Source of the DNA: an uncultured Porphyromonadaceae bacterium
GTDB lineage: Bacteria > Bacteroidota > Bacteroidia > Bacteroidales > Muribaculaceae
Direction of reading: 5' to 3'
NCBI GenBank assembly: GCA_947174235.1
Contig: CAMWID010000002.1
Coordinates: 1-62,832 of the forward strand
Length of the DNA stretch: 62,832 nucleotides
Shown here piece by piece: positions 16,056 to 24,707 of the stretch (positions within the stretch are counted from its first letter, which is position 1; every line of letters starts with the position of its first letter). Both the position numbers and the translations under genes were made by a program. A model generated the notes under the pieces. That model was not told where the DNA came from. It did no database searches and worked only from the letters and a program-made list of their open reading frames with translations.

Positions 16056-17159
16056 ATGGCAACAAACACCAAGCCGTCGACAGGATCGGCAAAACAAAAT
16101 AAAAATCCGTTTTCACTTTGGAAAGTGATTCTTCCCGTGGCGATAGGGCTTGGGGTTGTGGCCTATATGTTTTGGGAAGATGCCAAAAAAGAGAATCTGT
16201 CCGAGGTTTGGCGAAGGATTGATTTCTCTACAAGAACAGTATTGTGCATATGTCTGGCATTTCTTTTCATGTTTGGAAGGGATTTCGGTTTGAGCTGGCG
16301 TTTCAGGGCTCTCACGGATCATGAGTTGAAATGGTCAAGGGCGTTCAAAGTGGATTTCCTTTGTGAGTTTACTTCATGTATAACTCCCTCGGCGGTCGGG
16401 GGAAGTTCATTAGGGATGGTTTTCCTTAATTCACAGGGTATAGAATTCGGAAGGGCGACTACGCTAATGATGACCACATTGTTTCTGGATGAGCTGTTTT
16501 TTGTGTTGAGTTGCCCGTTGATAATTTTTCTGACACCGGCAAATGAGATATTCGCATCCGGCGGCGCTACATTCTCACATGGTATAAAGCTGACATTCTG
16601 GCTTGTATACGCGTGTCTTTTCATATGGACATTGATATTGTTTGCAGGGATAATCTGGAAGCCCCAATGGATACGAAAGGCGATTGGCAAAATATTCTCA
16701 TGGAAACTGCTGCGAAAATGGCAATCATCAGCCGAAGATCTGGGAAGTAATATGGTTGCCACTTCAAAAGAATTGAAGACCAAACCGTTCCGGTTCTGGC
16801 TGGAAGTGTTTGGGGGAACGGCGCTTTCGTGGACTTCACGGTATCTTGTTGTCAACGCGTTGTTTCTCGGCTTCCTGAGCCAGGATGATCCATGGCAGTG
16901 GGTCATATTCGCGCGCCAGTTTGTAATATGGGTTGTACTTATGATAAGTCCTACTCCGGGGGGATCCGGGCTGAGCGAATGGCTATTCTCCGAATACTAT
17001 GGAGATCTCGTGCCTACAGCGGGTCTGGCGCTTATACTTGCCATTTTCTGGCGGGTGATTTCTTATTACGTATATCTTGTGATAGGGGCGACTATAGTGC
17101 CGGGGTGGTTGAAAAATACCATCTCAAGGTTGCACGAAAATTCATCCGGAAACAAATGA
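16056..17159 (+). CDS. YbhN/LPG-synthase-TM family (UPF0104) membrane protein
   Basis: A 367-residue polytopic membrane protein with about eight hydrophobic segments. It matches the flippase-like domain shared with the transmembrane part of lysylphosphatidylglycerol synthase (TPSAVGGSSLGMVFL and SPTPGGSGLSEWLF are the two conserved P-x-GG type re-entrant motifs). Such proteins are thought to flip lipids or lipid-linked sugars. A GTG at 16014 overlaps the glycosyltransferase stop by four bases and would add 14 basic residues; the ATG at 16056 has CAGGAA just upstream. I prefer the ATG, with the GTG a real alternative. Pairing with the GT4 gene suggests glycolipid synthesis and translocation. 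Confidence 0.82.
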   Translation: MATNTKPSTGSAKQNKNPFSLWKVILPVAIGLGVVAYMFWEDAKKENLSEVWRRIDFSTRTVLCICLAFLFMFGRDFGLSWRFRALTDHELKWSRAFKVDFLCEFTSCITPSAVGGSSLGMVFLNSQGIEFGRATTLMMTTLFLDELFFVLSCPLIIFLTPANEIFASGGATFSHGIKLTFWLVYACLFIWTLILFAGIIWKPQWIRKAIGKIFSWKLLRKWQSSAEDLGSNMVATSKELKTKPFRFWLEVFGGTALSWTSRYLVVNALFLGFLSQDDPWQWVIFARQFVIWVVLMISPTPGGSGLSEWLFSEYYGDLVPTAGLALILAIFWRVISYYVYLVIGATIVPGWLKNTISRLHENSSGNK

Positions 17160-17182
17160 AATAGTGAAAATTGCATCCTGTC

Positions 17183-17214
17183 TTTGCTTTTTTCATTGAA
17201 AATGATTAACTTTG
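17183..17214 (+). promoter_or_regulatory. Promoter of pfp
   Basis: A full consensus match: TTTG (17183-17186), 20-base spacer, TAACTTTG (17207-17214). Predicted start about 17221, giving a leader of about 33 bases to the ATG at 17254. Confidence 0.8.
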
Positions 17215-17253
17215 CGTTCCAAATATATCACCTCAAATCAGGTAAAAAATCTA

Positions 17254-18909
17254 ATGAAAAAGAGTGCACTTCAAAGAGTTAGGTCTGAATATCAGCCCAA
17301 ACTTCCCAAAGCCTTGCAGGGCCCGGTGAAACTTAACATCGGTGAAGCTACCCAATCAGTTGCAGATCAGGAAGACATCAAGAAACTCTTCCCTCATACT
17401 TACGGACTCCCTATCGTTCAGTTTGAAGAGACTGACAAAGAGGAACGCGTGGAAGAACCATTCAATGTCGGTATCATACTTTCCGGCGGGCAGGCTCCCG
17501 GCGGTCACAATGTCGTGAGCGGTATTTTCGATGGTATCAAGCGTCTTAACAAGGAATGCCGTCTGTATGGCTTCCTTATGGGTCCTTCAGGATTCATCAA
17601 CCATCAGTACATGGAGCTTACAGCCGGATATATCAAGGATTTCCGTAATACCGGCGGTTTCGACATTATCGGCTCCGGCAGAACAAAACTTGAGACTCCC
17701 GAGCAGTTTGAGGCAGGACTCAAGGTGTTGAAAGAACTCAATATCAAGGCTCTTGTAATTATCGGCGGTGATGACTCCAACACCAATGCCGCTGTCCTTG
17801 CGGAGTATTATAAGAATATCGGCGCCGGAGTACAGGTGATCGGTGTGCCCAAGACGATAGACGGAGACTTGAAGAACAAATGGATAGAGACATCATTCGG
17901 TTTTGACACTGCATGCAAAGTCTACAGCGAGGTGATCGGCAATATCCAGCGTGACTGCAACTCTGCAAAGAAATATTATCATTTCATCAAGCTGATGGGG
18001 CGTTCCGCTTCTCATATCGCGCTTGAATGCGCACTTGAGACTCAGCCAAATGTATGCCTTATTTCTGAGGAAGTGCTTGCGAAACGCATGACTCTTGACA
18101 ACATTGTAAACTATCTGTGCTATGTGATCGCGGAGCGTGCTAAACTTGGCTGGAACTTCGGTACTGTTCTTGTGCCGGAGGGTCTCATCGAATTTATTCC
18201 GTCGATGAAAGATCTTATTTCTGAACTCAATGATGTGCTTGCGGCAAACGGGGAGGCTCTCGAAGGTCTTACCGAGGACGAAAAGCTTGACAAGATCCAC
18301 TCGATGCTATCTCCGGTGAATGCAGATCTTTATAAGTCTCTGCCGAAGACTATCGCTTTGCAGCTCAGTCTTGACCGCGACAGCCATGGCAACGTGCAGG
18401 TTTCTCTCATCGAGACAGAGAGCCTTCTCAGCCAGATGGTGGCAAAACGTCTCGAAGAGATGGCGGCTGAAGGTCAGTATTCAGGTAAATTCAATGCCCA
18501 GCATCATTTCTTCGGATATGAGGGCCGTTGTGCCGATCCCACCAACTTCGATGCAGACTACACATATGCTCTCGGTTTCAACGCCGCAATGCTCATCAAT
18601 GCCGGTCTTACAGGCTATATGAGTTCAGTGCGCAATCTTACAGACAATACCGAGAACTGGATAGCGGGCGGTATACCTATCACCATGATGATGAATATGG
18701 AGCGTCGTCACGGTCATATGAAACCTGTGATCCAGAAGGCTCTTGTAAATCTCAATGGCCGTCCCTATCTCAAGTATGCTTCCATGCGCGAGACGCTCGC
18801 ACTGAACACACTCTATCAGTATCCCGGTCCTATCCAGTATTTCGGTCCTTCCGAGATCTGCGACCGTCCTTCCATGACACTGCTTCTTGAACACGATAAG
18901 GAGATCTGA
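17254..18909 (+). CDS. pfp: Pyrophosphate--fructose 6-phosphate 1-phosphotransferase
   Basis: A 551-residue PPi-dependent phosphofructokinase of the long form. It interconverts fructose 6-phosphate and fructose 1,6-bisphosphate using PPi, and so works in glycolysis and gluconeogenesis. Visible motifs: GIILSGGQAPGGHNV (about 87-101), VIIGGDDSNTNAA with the PPi-type Asp (about 168-180), VPKTIDGDLKN (catalytic TIDGDL, about 197-207) and KLMGRSASHIALE (MGR, about 247-259). The usual ATP-PFK GGD-G reads GGDDS, the PPi signature. A TTG at 17212 lies inside the promoter, so ATG 17254 is the start. It is monocistronic, between a perfect promoter and the terminator at 18936-18972. Confidence 0.95.
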   Translation: MKKSALQRVRSEYQPKLPKALQGPVKLNIGEATQSVADQEDIKKLFPHTYGLPIVQFEETDKEERVEEPFNVGIILSGGQAPGGHNVVSGIFDGIKRLNKECRLYGFLMGPSGFINHQYMELTAGYIKDFRNTGGFDIIGSGRTKLETPEQFEAGLKVLKELNIKALVIIGGDDSNTNAAVLAEYYKNIGAGVQVIGVPKTIDGDLKNKWIETSFGFDTACKVYSEVIGNIQRDCNSAKKYYHFIKLMGRSASHIALECALETQPNVCLISEEVLAKRMTLDNIVNYLCYVIAERAKLGWNFGTVLVPEGLIEFIPSMKDLISELNDVLAANGEALEGLTEDEKLDKIHSMLSPVNADLYKSLPKTIALQLSLDRDSHGNVQVSLIETESLLSQMVAKRLEEMAAEGQYSGKFNAQHHFFGYEGRCADPTNFDADYTYALGFNAAMLINAGLTGYMSSVRNLTDNTENWIAGGIPITMMMNMERRHGHMKPVIQKALVNLNGRPYLKYASMRETLALNTLYQYPGPIQYFGPSEICDRPSMTLLLEHDKEI

Positions 18910-18935
18910 CAAATACAGATGGCATAAGCAAAAAT

Positions 18936-18972
18936 GGGCGTCGGGTTAAAGCAATTTCCTGACGCCCTTTTA
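18936..18972 (+). terminator. Terminator of pfp
   Basis: GGGCGTC (18936-18942) pairs with GACGCCC (18961-18967), extended inward by GG/CC pairs and a G-U, then TTTTATTA. Confidence 0.85.
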
Positions 18973-19030
18973 TTATAAAGCGCATAACCCGGGATGTCGG
19001 TTTGAATCGTCATTATTTAATTTGTAATAT

Positions 19031-19462
19031 ATGAAAAAAATATTTTTTTCTGTCGCATCGGTGGCGATGCTGATACTTTCATCATGTGGCAATACATCGG
19101 GTCAGGGATCCGAAGATAAGTCCGCGGTAAATAACGGTGTTGAAATGCCGGAATCTGCAGTATCATCAGCTGTAAATTCCGAGGGAGTACCTACAGTGCT
19201 TGATTTTTCAGCTGAATGGTGTCCTCCCTGCCGTAAGCTCAAACCGATATTTTCAGCATTGAAGGAAGAATATGCCGGCTCCGTAGACTTTAAGACAATC
19301 AACGTCGACAGTATGCGGGAGCTGAGTGCAAAATATCAGATATCCTCGATACCTGCGTTGGTCTATCTTGATGCTGAGGGGAAGGAAGTTCACAGGACCA
19401 TAGGCTTTCGTAGTGCAGAAGAGATAAGAACTGATATCAGCAATGTCTTTTCAAAGGATTGA
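19031..19462 (+). CDS. Thioredoxin-fold lipoprotein
   Basis: A 143-residue lipoprotein. A signal peptide with lipobox LSSC (lipidated C19) is followed by a Ser/Glu-rich linker to about residue 50. The thioredoxin domain (about 52-143) carries active site WCPPC (C64, C67) and the cis-Pro region SSIPALVYLD. WCPPC rather than WCGPC is frequent in extracytoplasmic reductants such as the ResA/TlpA-type group. It likely acts in periplasmic thiol-disulfide exchange, anchored to a membrane. It is single, between the pfp terminator and the 19483-19540 bidirectional terminator. Confidence 0.9.
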   Translation: MKKIFFSVASVAMLILSSCGNTSGQGSEDKSAVNNGVEMPESAVSSAVNSEGVPTVLDFSAEWCPPCRKLKPIFSALKEEYAGSVDFKTINVDSMRELSAKYQISSIPALVYLDAEGKEVHRTIGFRSAEEIRTDISNVFSKD

Positions 19463-19482
19463 TAGCGAGTTATCGCATCTGA

Positions 19483-19540
19483 TACAGCAATAAAAAATCA
19501 CCCGGCACACTTTAATGCCGGGTGATTTTTTATTGCTGTA
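19483..19540. terminator. Bidirectional terminator, 25-bp arms
   Basis: Arms 19483-19507 and 19516-19540 are perfectly complementary around an 8-base loop; the core is CACCCGGCA/TGCCGGGTG flanked by A6 and T6 tracts. It lies between the converging thioredoxin and lipoprotein genes. Confidence 0.9.
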
Positions 19541-19563
19541 TTGTATAAGTATCTACTAATTAT

Positions 19564-21489
19564 TTACTCATCCATAAGATAGAGGGAAGGATAGAAATCT
19601 TTCTCTGTAATTGTGGAATAGATTGCGAAGTTGTTATAGCTGATCGAGTATACCAGCCAGCGCACATTCCCTTCTCCGTAGTTGCTTTCAAATACCCATG
19701 AACCGCTTTCATTGAGCGTCGCGCTCCAGCAGAATCCAGGATCGATGGCACCGTCGACGATATCGGGAGCATCTTTTACCTGCATGCTGGCATGTGAGCC
19801 GTCATAATAATTGTATCTGTCGTTGGAATCGACTATCAGGAATTTACCTTCGGGTACTTTGTATTCCACGCCGTCCACAGTGGCAGTGGTCACGAAAGAG
19901 AAGGCGTTGGCATCTGACGGCAATACGATAGAGTTGCCTGATACCTGTACTGATCCAACGGCAAGATAGCCGTAGCTTGAGCTCTTGTCAAGCGGAGTGG
20001 CACAGATATTTCCATATACAAACAGATAACTGCGGTCAAGAATAAGCTGGTCTTCGTTGAAAAGGGTAAATGTAGCCTTGCCGATATATTTGGTGAAACT
20101 CCATGCGTTGTCTTTCTTTGTGAAGCGTCCGACAACGTCCTCAAGACCGTTGTTGTTGAGGTTCCATTCAGATCCGTTGTAGACAAACAGGTCAGCCTTG
20201 TTGGAATTATATACCACATATTGCTGGTCGCCAGCCTGGGCATAGATGAACTTGTTTTTGAGATACAACGGTATATAAATCTCAGGATCGGAAAGTTTAT
20301 TCTCGTCAGCACCCATAGCGGTGTAATCTGAAGGATTCAGTACGCTCGCGCCGTCTGCCACCGACCATTTGCTTCCATTGTAATAATACAATGCATTGAG
20401 GCTTTCAGTCACAGGAGTGCCTACCACAGATCTTGTGGAGATTGCCGAACGTGTTGCCGCCGCCTTGTATAATTTGGGTAAAGATCCCGTCTCATAATTG
20501 TAGCATCCCCAGGAAGAATAGTTTGAGGCATACTGTATCCATTTCTCAACTGTGGTATTCGTGATCGTCGCAAGACCGTTGGACGCTACAGAGACAGTCC
20601 ATACACCTCCGTCAGCAGGAACCGTGGCAGAAAGGTTGAAGCTGTTGAAAGTACCGCTCATGTATACATATCTTCCGTATGAATCTTTGAGGTAAAAACC
20701 TCCGGAAGTCTTTTCAAAGGTATATGCGTTGACGGGATCAGTGGAGACAACATCATTGTTGACTGTCATTTCTACCTGAGGGAAGTAGCCATATGATTTG
20801 TTCTCTGCCAATGCTCCGGCTCCCATGTTGCCGTCAGCCACCATATAGTAGATACCCTCCTCAAAAGCGTCTGCGCCGTCTACTGACCCAAAAATTGGGT
20901 TTGACGCGCTTTCGTTGTATGAGACGACAGCATAAGTGCCCTCTTCCGCATCGGGGAATGCCGTTTTAAGGATCCCGGGAAGTTTATTGGAAGCTGAAGC
21001 CATGGGGGCAAAGGCTGCTATATAATCCTCGTCACTTCCCCAGGCATTCTGATAATCTTCGGCAGTGACCTTATATTGTTCGGCACCTGCGAGCGCTGTA
21101 AGTTCGGCAGGCATCTGGCTTGCCTCTGCATACGATATGTCTACCTGAGAACCGTTTGACCCGAGATAATAGGGGAAAGCTGCCGATGCAAGGAATGGAG
21201 GGAGCGCCACCGAAGCGGGGAATGCTCCATATTTATTAAAATAGCAGTTGGTGGCTATGGCTTTCGCCTCGGCTTTCTCTGCGTCAGTGGAGGCTTTGGC
21301 TGCCATGAGGTCTGAAATCGCCTTGTAGTCGTCCGGAGTCAGAGTGTACGATCCGGATACAGCCTTTTCATAATTTACGCCTCCTTCGAACCCATCCAGA
21401 AAATGGTCGTTCCAGGTGTTTTCGCCACAGCTTACCATTGCGGCTCCTGTCACACCGGCAAGGAGGATGTTTATGATATTTCTATTCAT
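19564..21489 (-). CDS. Lipoprotein of unknown function paired with a TonB receptor
   Basis: A 641-residue lipoprotein with a signal peptide and lipobox ending MVSC (C21). I cannot name its family. It contains modules with YLKDSYGRYVYMSGTFNSFN (about 270-290) followed by KWIQYASNYSSWGCYNYETG (about 315-335), a pattern I recall from Bacteroidales surface lipoproteins, and repeated YNGSKWS/YNGSEWN segments (about 372, 433) suggesting internal duplication. It is not SusD-like: I see no TPR-type helices. It lies 29 bases downstream of a TonB receptor in the same direction and likely forms the lid or surface partner of that transporter. The ligand is unknown. Confidence 0.75.
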   Translation of the reverse strand: MNRNIINILLAGVTGAAMVSCGENTWNDHFLDGFEGGVNYEKAVSGSYTLTPDDYKAISDLMAAKASTDAEKAEAKAIATNCYFNKYGAFPASVALPPFLASAAFPYYLGSNGSQVDISYAEASQMPAELTALAGAEQYKVTAEDYQNAWGSDEDYIAAFAPMASASNKLPGILKTAFPDAEEGTYAVVSYNESASNPIFGSVDGADAFEEGIYYMVADGNMGAGALAENKSYGYFPQVEMTVNNDVVSTDPVNAYTFEKTSGGFYLKDSYGRYVYMSGTFNSFNLSATVPADGGVWTVSVASNGLATITNTTVEKWIQYASNYSSWGCYNYETGSLPKLYKAAATRSAISTRSVVGTPVTESLNALYYYNGSKWSVADGASVLNPSDYTAMGADENKLSDPEIYIPLYLKNKFIYAQAGDQQYVVYNSNKADLFVYNGSEWNLNNNGLEDVVGRFTKKDNAWSFTKYIGKATFTLFNEDQLILDRSYLFVYGNICATPLDKSSSYGYLAVGSVQVSGNSIVLPSDANAFSFVTTATVDGVEYKVPEGKFLIVDSNDRYNYYDGSHASMQVKDAPDIVDGAIDPGFCWSATLNESGSWVFESNYGEGNVRWLVYSISYNNFAIYSTITEKDFYPSLYLMDE

Positions 21490-21518
21490 TATTGATTTGT
21501 TCTATAGGATGGATGTTT

Positions 21519-24296
21519 TTAGAAATAGAATTTCACTCGGAAATTGAATGTGCGGCCGTAGCTGTAGAACACGCGGTATGCATCTTCCCAAGTTCCGGGC
21601 TTGCTATAGTCTGTGTAGGCATCCATTATGTAATAGTTGTTGAATACATTATAGACATTTGCCGACACTACGCAACGCAGACCTTTTGTTATGTCGAATC
21701 CGTAGCTTGCATTCATGTCAAGCTGATTTCCAAACGGAATTCTCCATGGATCGTTGATTTTGAGCGTCTGACCGGGGGTGAGAGATACACTGCTGCTGCC
21801 GGTAAGGGAGAAATCACTATAGTTTAATGCGTTGCAAGTCCAGTCGGCTCCTACGGTAAGACCTTTGAAGGGCTTGAACTGCATGCCGAGTGCTGCTGTG
21901 AGCTGTGCTGAACCACCAACTTTCACGTTTTTCTGATCGATTGTGGCGTGAAGATGTTCAGGAGAAAGGGGGGTGGTGGTGGTGGCGGGCACATTGCGGT
22001 CGCCGAGGCTTGAGAGAGCCTGTCCCTGGCTATTATAGAAATAACCTACCGGATCGTTCTGCCAAGTATTGTCGGCAAGTGCGAACATACCGGTGAGTTC
22101 ATACCATTTGGTAGGCTTGTAGATGAAATTCATCTCCACGCCCATGTAGCGGGAGTCGACGCCGTTCATTGTCGCTGTGTAGCGGTCGTTGTCATACTGG
22201 AGTGTTCCGGTAGAGATCAGCGTACGGTCCATCCACATGGTGTAATAGCCGTTAAGTTGCAGTGTGAACTTTGGAGAGTGGTATTCATAACCGATCTCGG
22301 CGGCTGCTACCTTTTCGTTGCGCGGGTTAGGATTGACTGCATTCGAGTTTGCGGGAGAAACAAACACACCGTACTGGAGATAAGGTGCCCTTGTGATATA
22401 TCCGCCGTTTACAAATACGTTGTTGTTGCGGTCGATGTTGTAGTTGGCACCACCTTTGATATTGCCGGCAAAGAATGTCTTTGACGGAGAGGTGCTGTTT
22501 TCAGGATCGCAATAAAAATGCTCGTAACGGGTATAAGTGTTGAGGTTGGCTGCCCCGGCAAGCACAAGGTTGAGGTTGTTGTCAAGAAGGTTGTATTCAA
22601 CCTGCGCGTAAACGCCTTCCTGCCATATGCGGCTGTCCCAATCGCGGTATACCACATCGCCTACACCGAGTTTCTGAGTACGATAGGCGGTCTTTTCTGC
22701 CTCAGTCGCGAAAGTACGTGTGTTGTTTGAAGCCGAGCGGTAGTAGTCGATGAAGTAATCACCGTTATAGAGGTCGGAGATCTCATTGGTGTGTTCTCCA
22801 TAATAGTAGCGGATGTCGATACCTGCGGTGAGTGATACCTTGTCGGAAAGATCGTTCTTGTAGTTCGACACTCCACCGAACCATTTATGGTTGTTTACCG
22901 AGTTTGACATGATCATAAGCGAACCGTTGGTGCTCGCCTGGTTCATGAGCTGGATCTGATCGTAGGCGAACATACCGTTGCCGTGTCGCAGATTGTAAGT
23001 CACACCGTTGTTCTCTATAGATTTCCAGTTGAGGATGCCGTTGGAAGAACCATACCAGTAGCTGTAGTATGTGGAAGAAGATGTGCCGATCTGGGCGCCC
23101 TGTCCGCTGGAACCATAGCCGCTGCCGAGAGATGCGTAGATCACACTTGAAAGAGAAGATTTGTGATTGATCTGCCAGATATGCTTAAGCATTGCCACCG
23201 GCTTGTTGTAAACGTTGTATTGGGAAGCTTTCTCCTCACCGTTGAGACCAAGACCATATGTCGGGTTGTAGCGGTAAGCTTCACCTTTCGGCATATAGTT
23301 GGCTGCGTCCTGCCATCCCTGGATTGTGAGACCGTCCTGAGAGCTGCGTTTATAGTGTGTCTGCGGCGCGCCGGTCACTGTCAGAGAAAGCTGGTGGTTG
23401 TCGTTTAGACGTTTTGAGACATTGAGAAAGTAGTTGTAGGCTTCATAAGCAGATCCCTGGATATATCCGTCACCCGTTTTGCGAGAGCCGAGGAAAGTGA
23501 TCGCCCAGCCGTTGTCCATAAGTCCGGTAGAGAACGATATACCGTAGTTCATTGAATTGTCGTTGCCGAGTCCATACCATGCTGTTCCACCTTTCTTGGA
23601 GTCAAGACCTTTCGTGATCATGTTGATAGTTCCGCCGAAAGAAGGTGAAGAAATCATTGTGGCTCCGAGACCTCTCTGCACCTGCATTGACGACATGATG
23701 TCGCCAAGACCGCTCCAGTTGGACCAATAGATGCCGCCCCATTCCATATCGTTTACAGGGACCCCGTTGACCATTGTGGCTGTGTTCTGGGATTTGAAAC
23801 CGCGTACATTTATTTTTGCGTCGCCGAAACCGCCACCGTCTTTAGTTGCCCATACACCGGGAGTGGTCTTGAGCACCTCGGGAAGTTCCTGATTACCAAG
23901 TTTTGCCTCGAGTTGTCCAGCTGTGATTGCCGACACGGCGACAGGTGTTTTACGAGAGATCGCTACAGACTGTGTGACCACGACGTCCTGAAGCATTTTA
24001 GAGTCAGGCTCCAATTTGATCACGCCCATCTGAGGCTCCGCTTTCAGTGTCACGGTGTTATACCCGATATAGCTGATCTGGATTTCTTTGGTGTTGGCAG
24101 GCACTTTGAGTGAGAAATTTCCATCGATGTCGGTAGGGGCTGCCACCGATGTGCCTTTCGCCTGAACTGTGGCGCCGATCAGCGGCTCACCGAGTTCATC
24201 GATAACTGAACCGCTGCACGTCATGGTGTTGCCTTGGGCGAAAGCCCAGGAAACCATGCTGACAAGTGCCACGGCAAAGAGCAATAGTCTCTTCAT
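21519..24296 (-). CDS. TonB-dependent receptor with N-terminal CarboxypepD-like domain
   Basis: A 925-residue outer-membrane protein. A signal peptide (1-20, ending AFAQ) is followed by a CarboxypepD_reg-like domain (about 25-105: GSVIDELGEPLIGATVQAKG), a plug (about 115-235: NVRGFKSQNTATMVNGVPVN) and a barrel ending RTFNFRVKFYF with the terminal Phe needed for Bam insertion. It is shorter than most SusC proteins (about 1000 residues) and its partner is not a SusD, so a non-glycan ligand is possible. It is first gene of the operon and is driven by the consensus promoter at 24447-24477. Confidence 0.88.
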   Translation of the reverse strand: MKRLLLFAVALVSMVSWAFAQGNTMTCSGSVIDELGEPLIGATVQAKGTSVAAPTDIDGNFSLKVPANTKEIQISYIGYNTVTLKAEPQMGVIKLEPDSKMLQDVVVTQSVAISRKTPVAVSAITAGQLEAKLGNQELPEVLKTTPGVWATKDGGGFGDAKINVRGFKSQNTATMVNGVPVNDMEWGGIYWSNWSGLGDIMSSMQVQRGLGATMISSPSFGGTINMITKGLDSKKGGTAWYGLGNDNSMNYGISFSTGLMDNGWAITFLGSRKTGDGYIQGSAYEAYNYFLNVSKRLNDNHQLSLTVTGAPQTHYKRSSQDGLTIQGWQDAANYMPKGEAYRYNPTYGLGLNGEEKASQYNVYNKPVAMLKHIWQINHKSSLSSVIYASLGSGYGSSGQGAQIGTSSSTYYSYWYGSSNGILNWKSIENNGVTYNLRHGNGMFAYDQIQLMNQASTNGSLMIMSNSVNNHKWFGGVSNYKNDLSDKVSLTAGIDIRYYYGEHTNEISDLYNGDYFIDYYRSASNNTRTFATEAEKTAYRTQKLGVGDVVYRDWDSRIWQEGVYAQVEYNLLDNNLNLVLAGAANLNTYTRYEHFYCDPENSTSPSKTFFAGNIKGGANYNIDRNNNVFVNGGYITRAPYLQYGVFVSPANSNAVNPNPRNEKVAAAEIGYEYHSPKFTLQLNGYYTMWMDRTLISTGTLQYDNDRYTATMNGVDSRYMGVEMNFIYKPTKWYELTGMFALADNTWQNDPVGYFYNSQGQALSSLGDRNVPATTTTPLSPEHLHATIDQKNVKVGGSAQLTAALGMQFKPFKGLTVGADWTCNALNYSDFSLTGSSSVSLTPGQTLKINDPWRIPFGNQLDMNASYGFDITKGLRCVVSANVYNVFNNYYIMDAYTDYSKPGTWEDAYRVFYSYGRTFNFRVKFYF

Positions 24297-24446
24297 ACGT
24301 TGGTTATTTAAGTTAATAAGGGTTTATGGAAAATATGTTTGTTTCAGTCATATTTGAAGGGAGAGATTAAATGATCATTTTGTTGATACTCCGTAATGAG
24401 CGGTTAGTATTAAAAGAAAAATCCGTCAAACGGAAAAATCTTGGTG

Positions 24447-24477
24447 CAAAGTTAAAATATTTAAATAAGCCTGCAAA
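24447..24477 (-). promoter_or_regulatory. Promoter of the TonB receptor-lipoprotein operon
   Basis: On the minus strand, TTTG (24474-24477), 19-base spacer and TAACTTTG (24447-24454). A full consensus match. Predicted leader of about 145 bases. Confidence 0.8.
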
Positions 24478-24569
24478 ATATTCCGTAAAATTTAACAAAA
24501 TATTCATCAAAAAAAAGATGTCGGGATGCGCACAGATCCGATCAATGTCGGCAGTGTGCGGAATCTCTA

Positions 24570-24601
24570 TTTGGATTATAATATTAAAAGGTGTAAATTT
24601 G
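24570..24601 (+). promoter_or_regulatory. Promoter of the MFSD1-like transporter gene
   Basis: TTTG (24570-24573), 20-base spacer, TAAATTTG (24594-24601). A full consensus match; predicted start about 24608, leader about 100 bases. The 411-base gap 24297-24707 otherwise holds only the opposing promoter at 24447-24477. Confidence 0.8.
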
Positions 24602-24707
24602 CATTTGTTATGAGTGTGTCACCATTTTTCTCCGGAATGTCTGTTTTTACTTTAAAGGGGAGTTATGGAGACATAAAAGAAAAATATAAATTGAACTAAT
24701 CTATATT

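Noticed and set aside
17212..17253. TTG start for pfp
   Set aside because: It lies inside the -7 promoter element, so it would not be transcribed.
19564..21489. SusD identity for the lipoprotein
   Set aside because: No helical TPR-like regions or SusD motifs; the sequence is beta-rich with different repeats.
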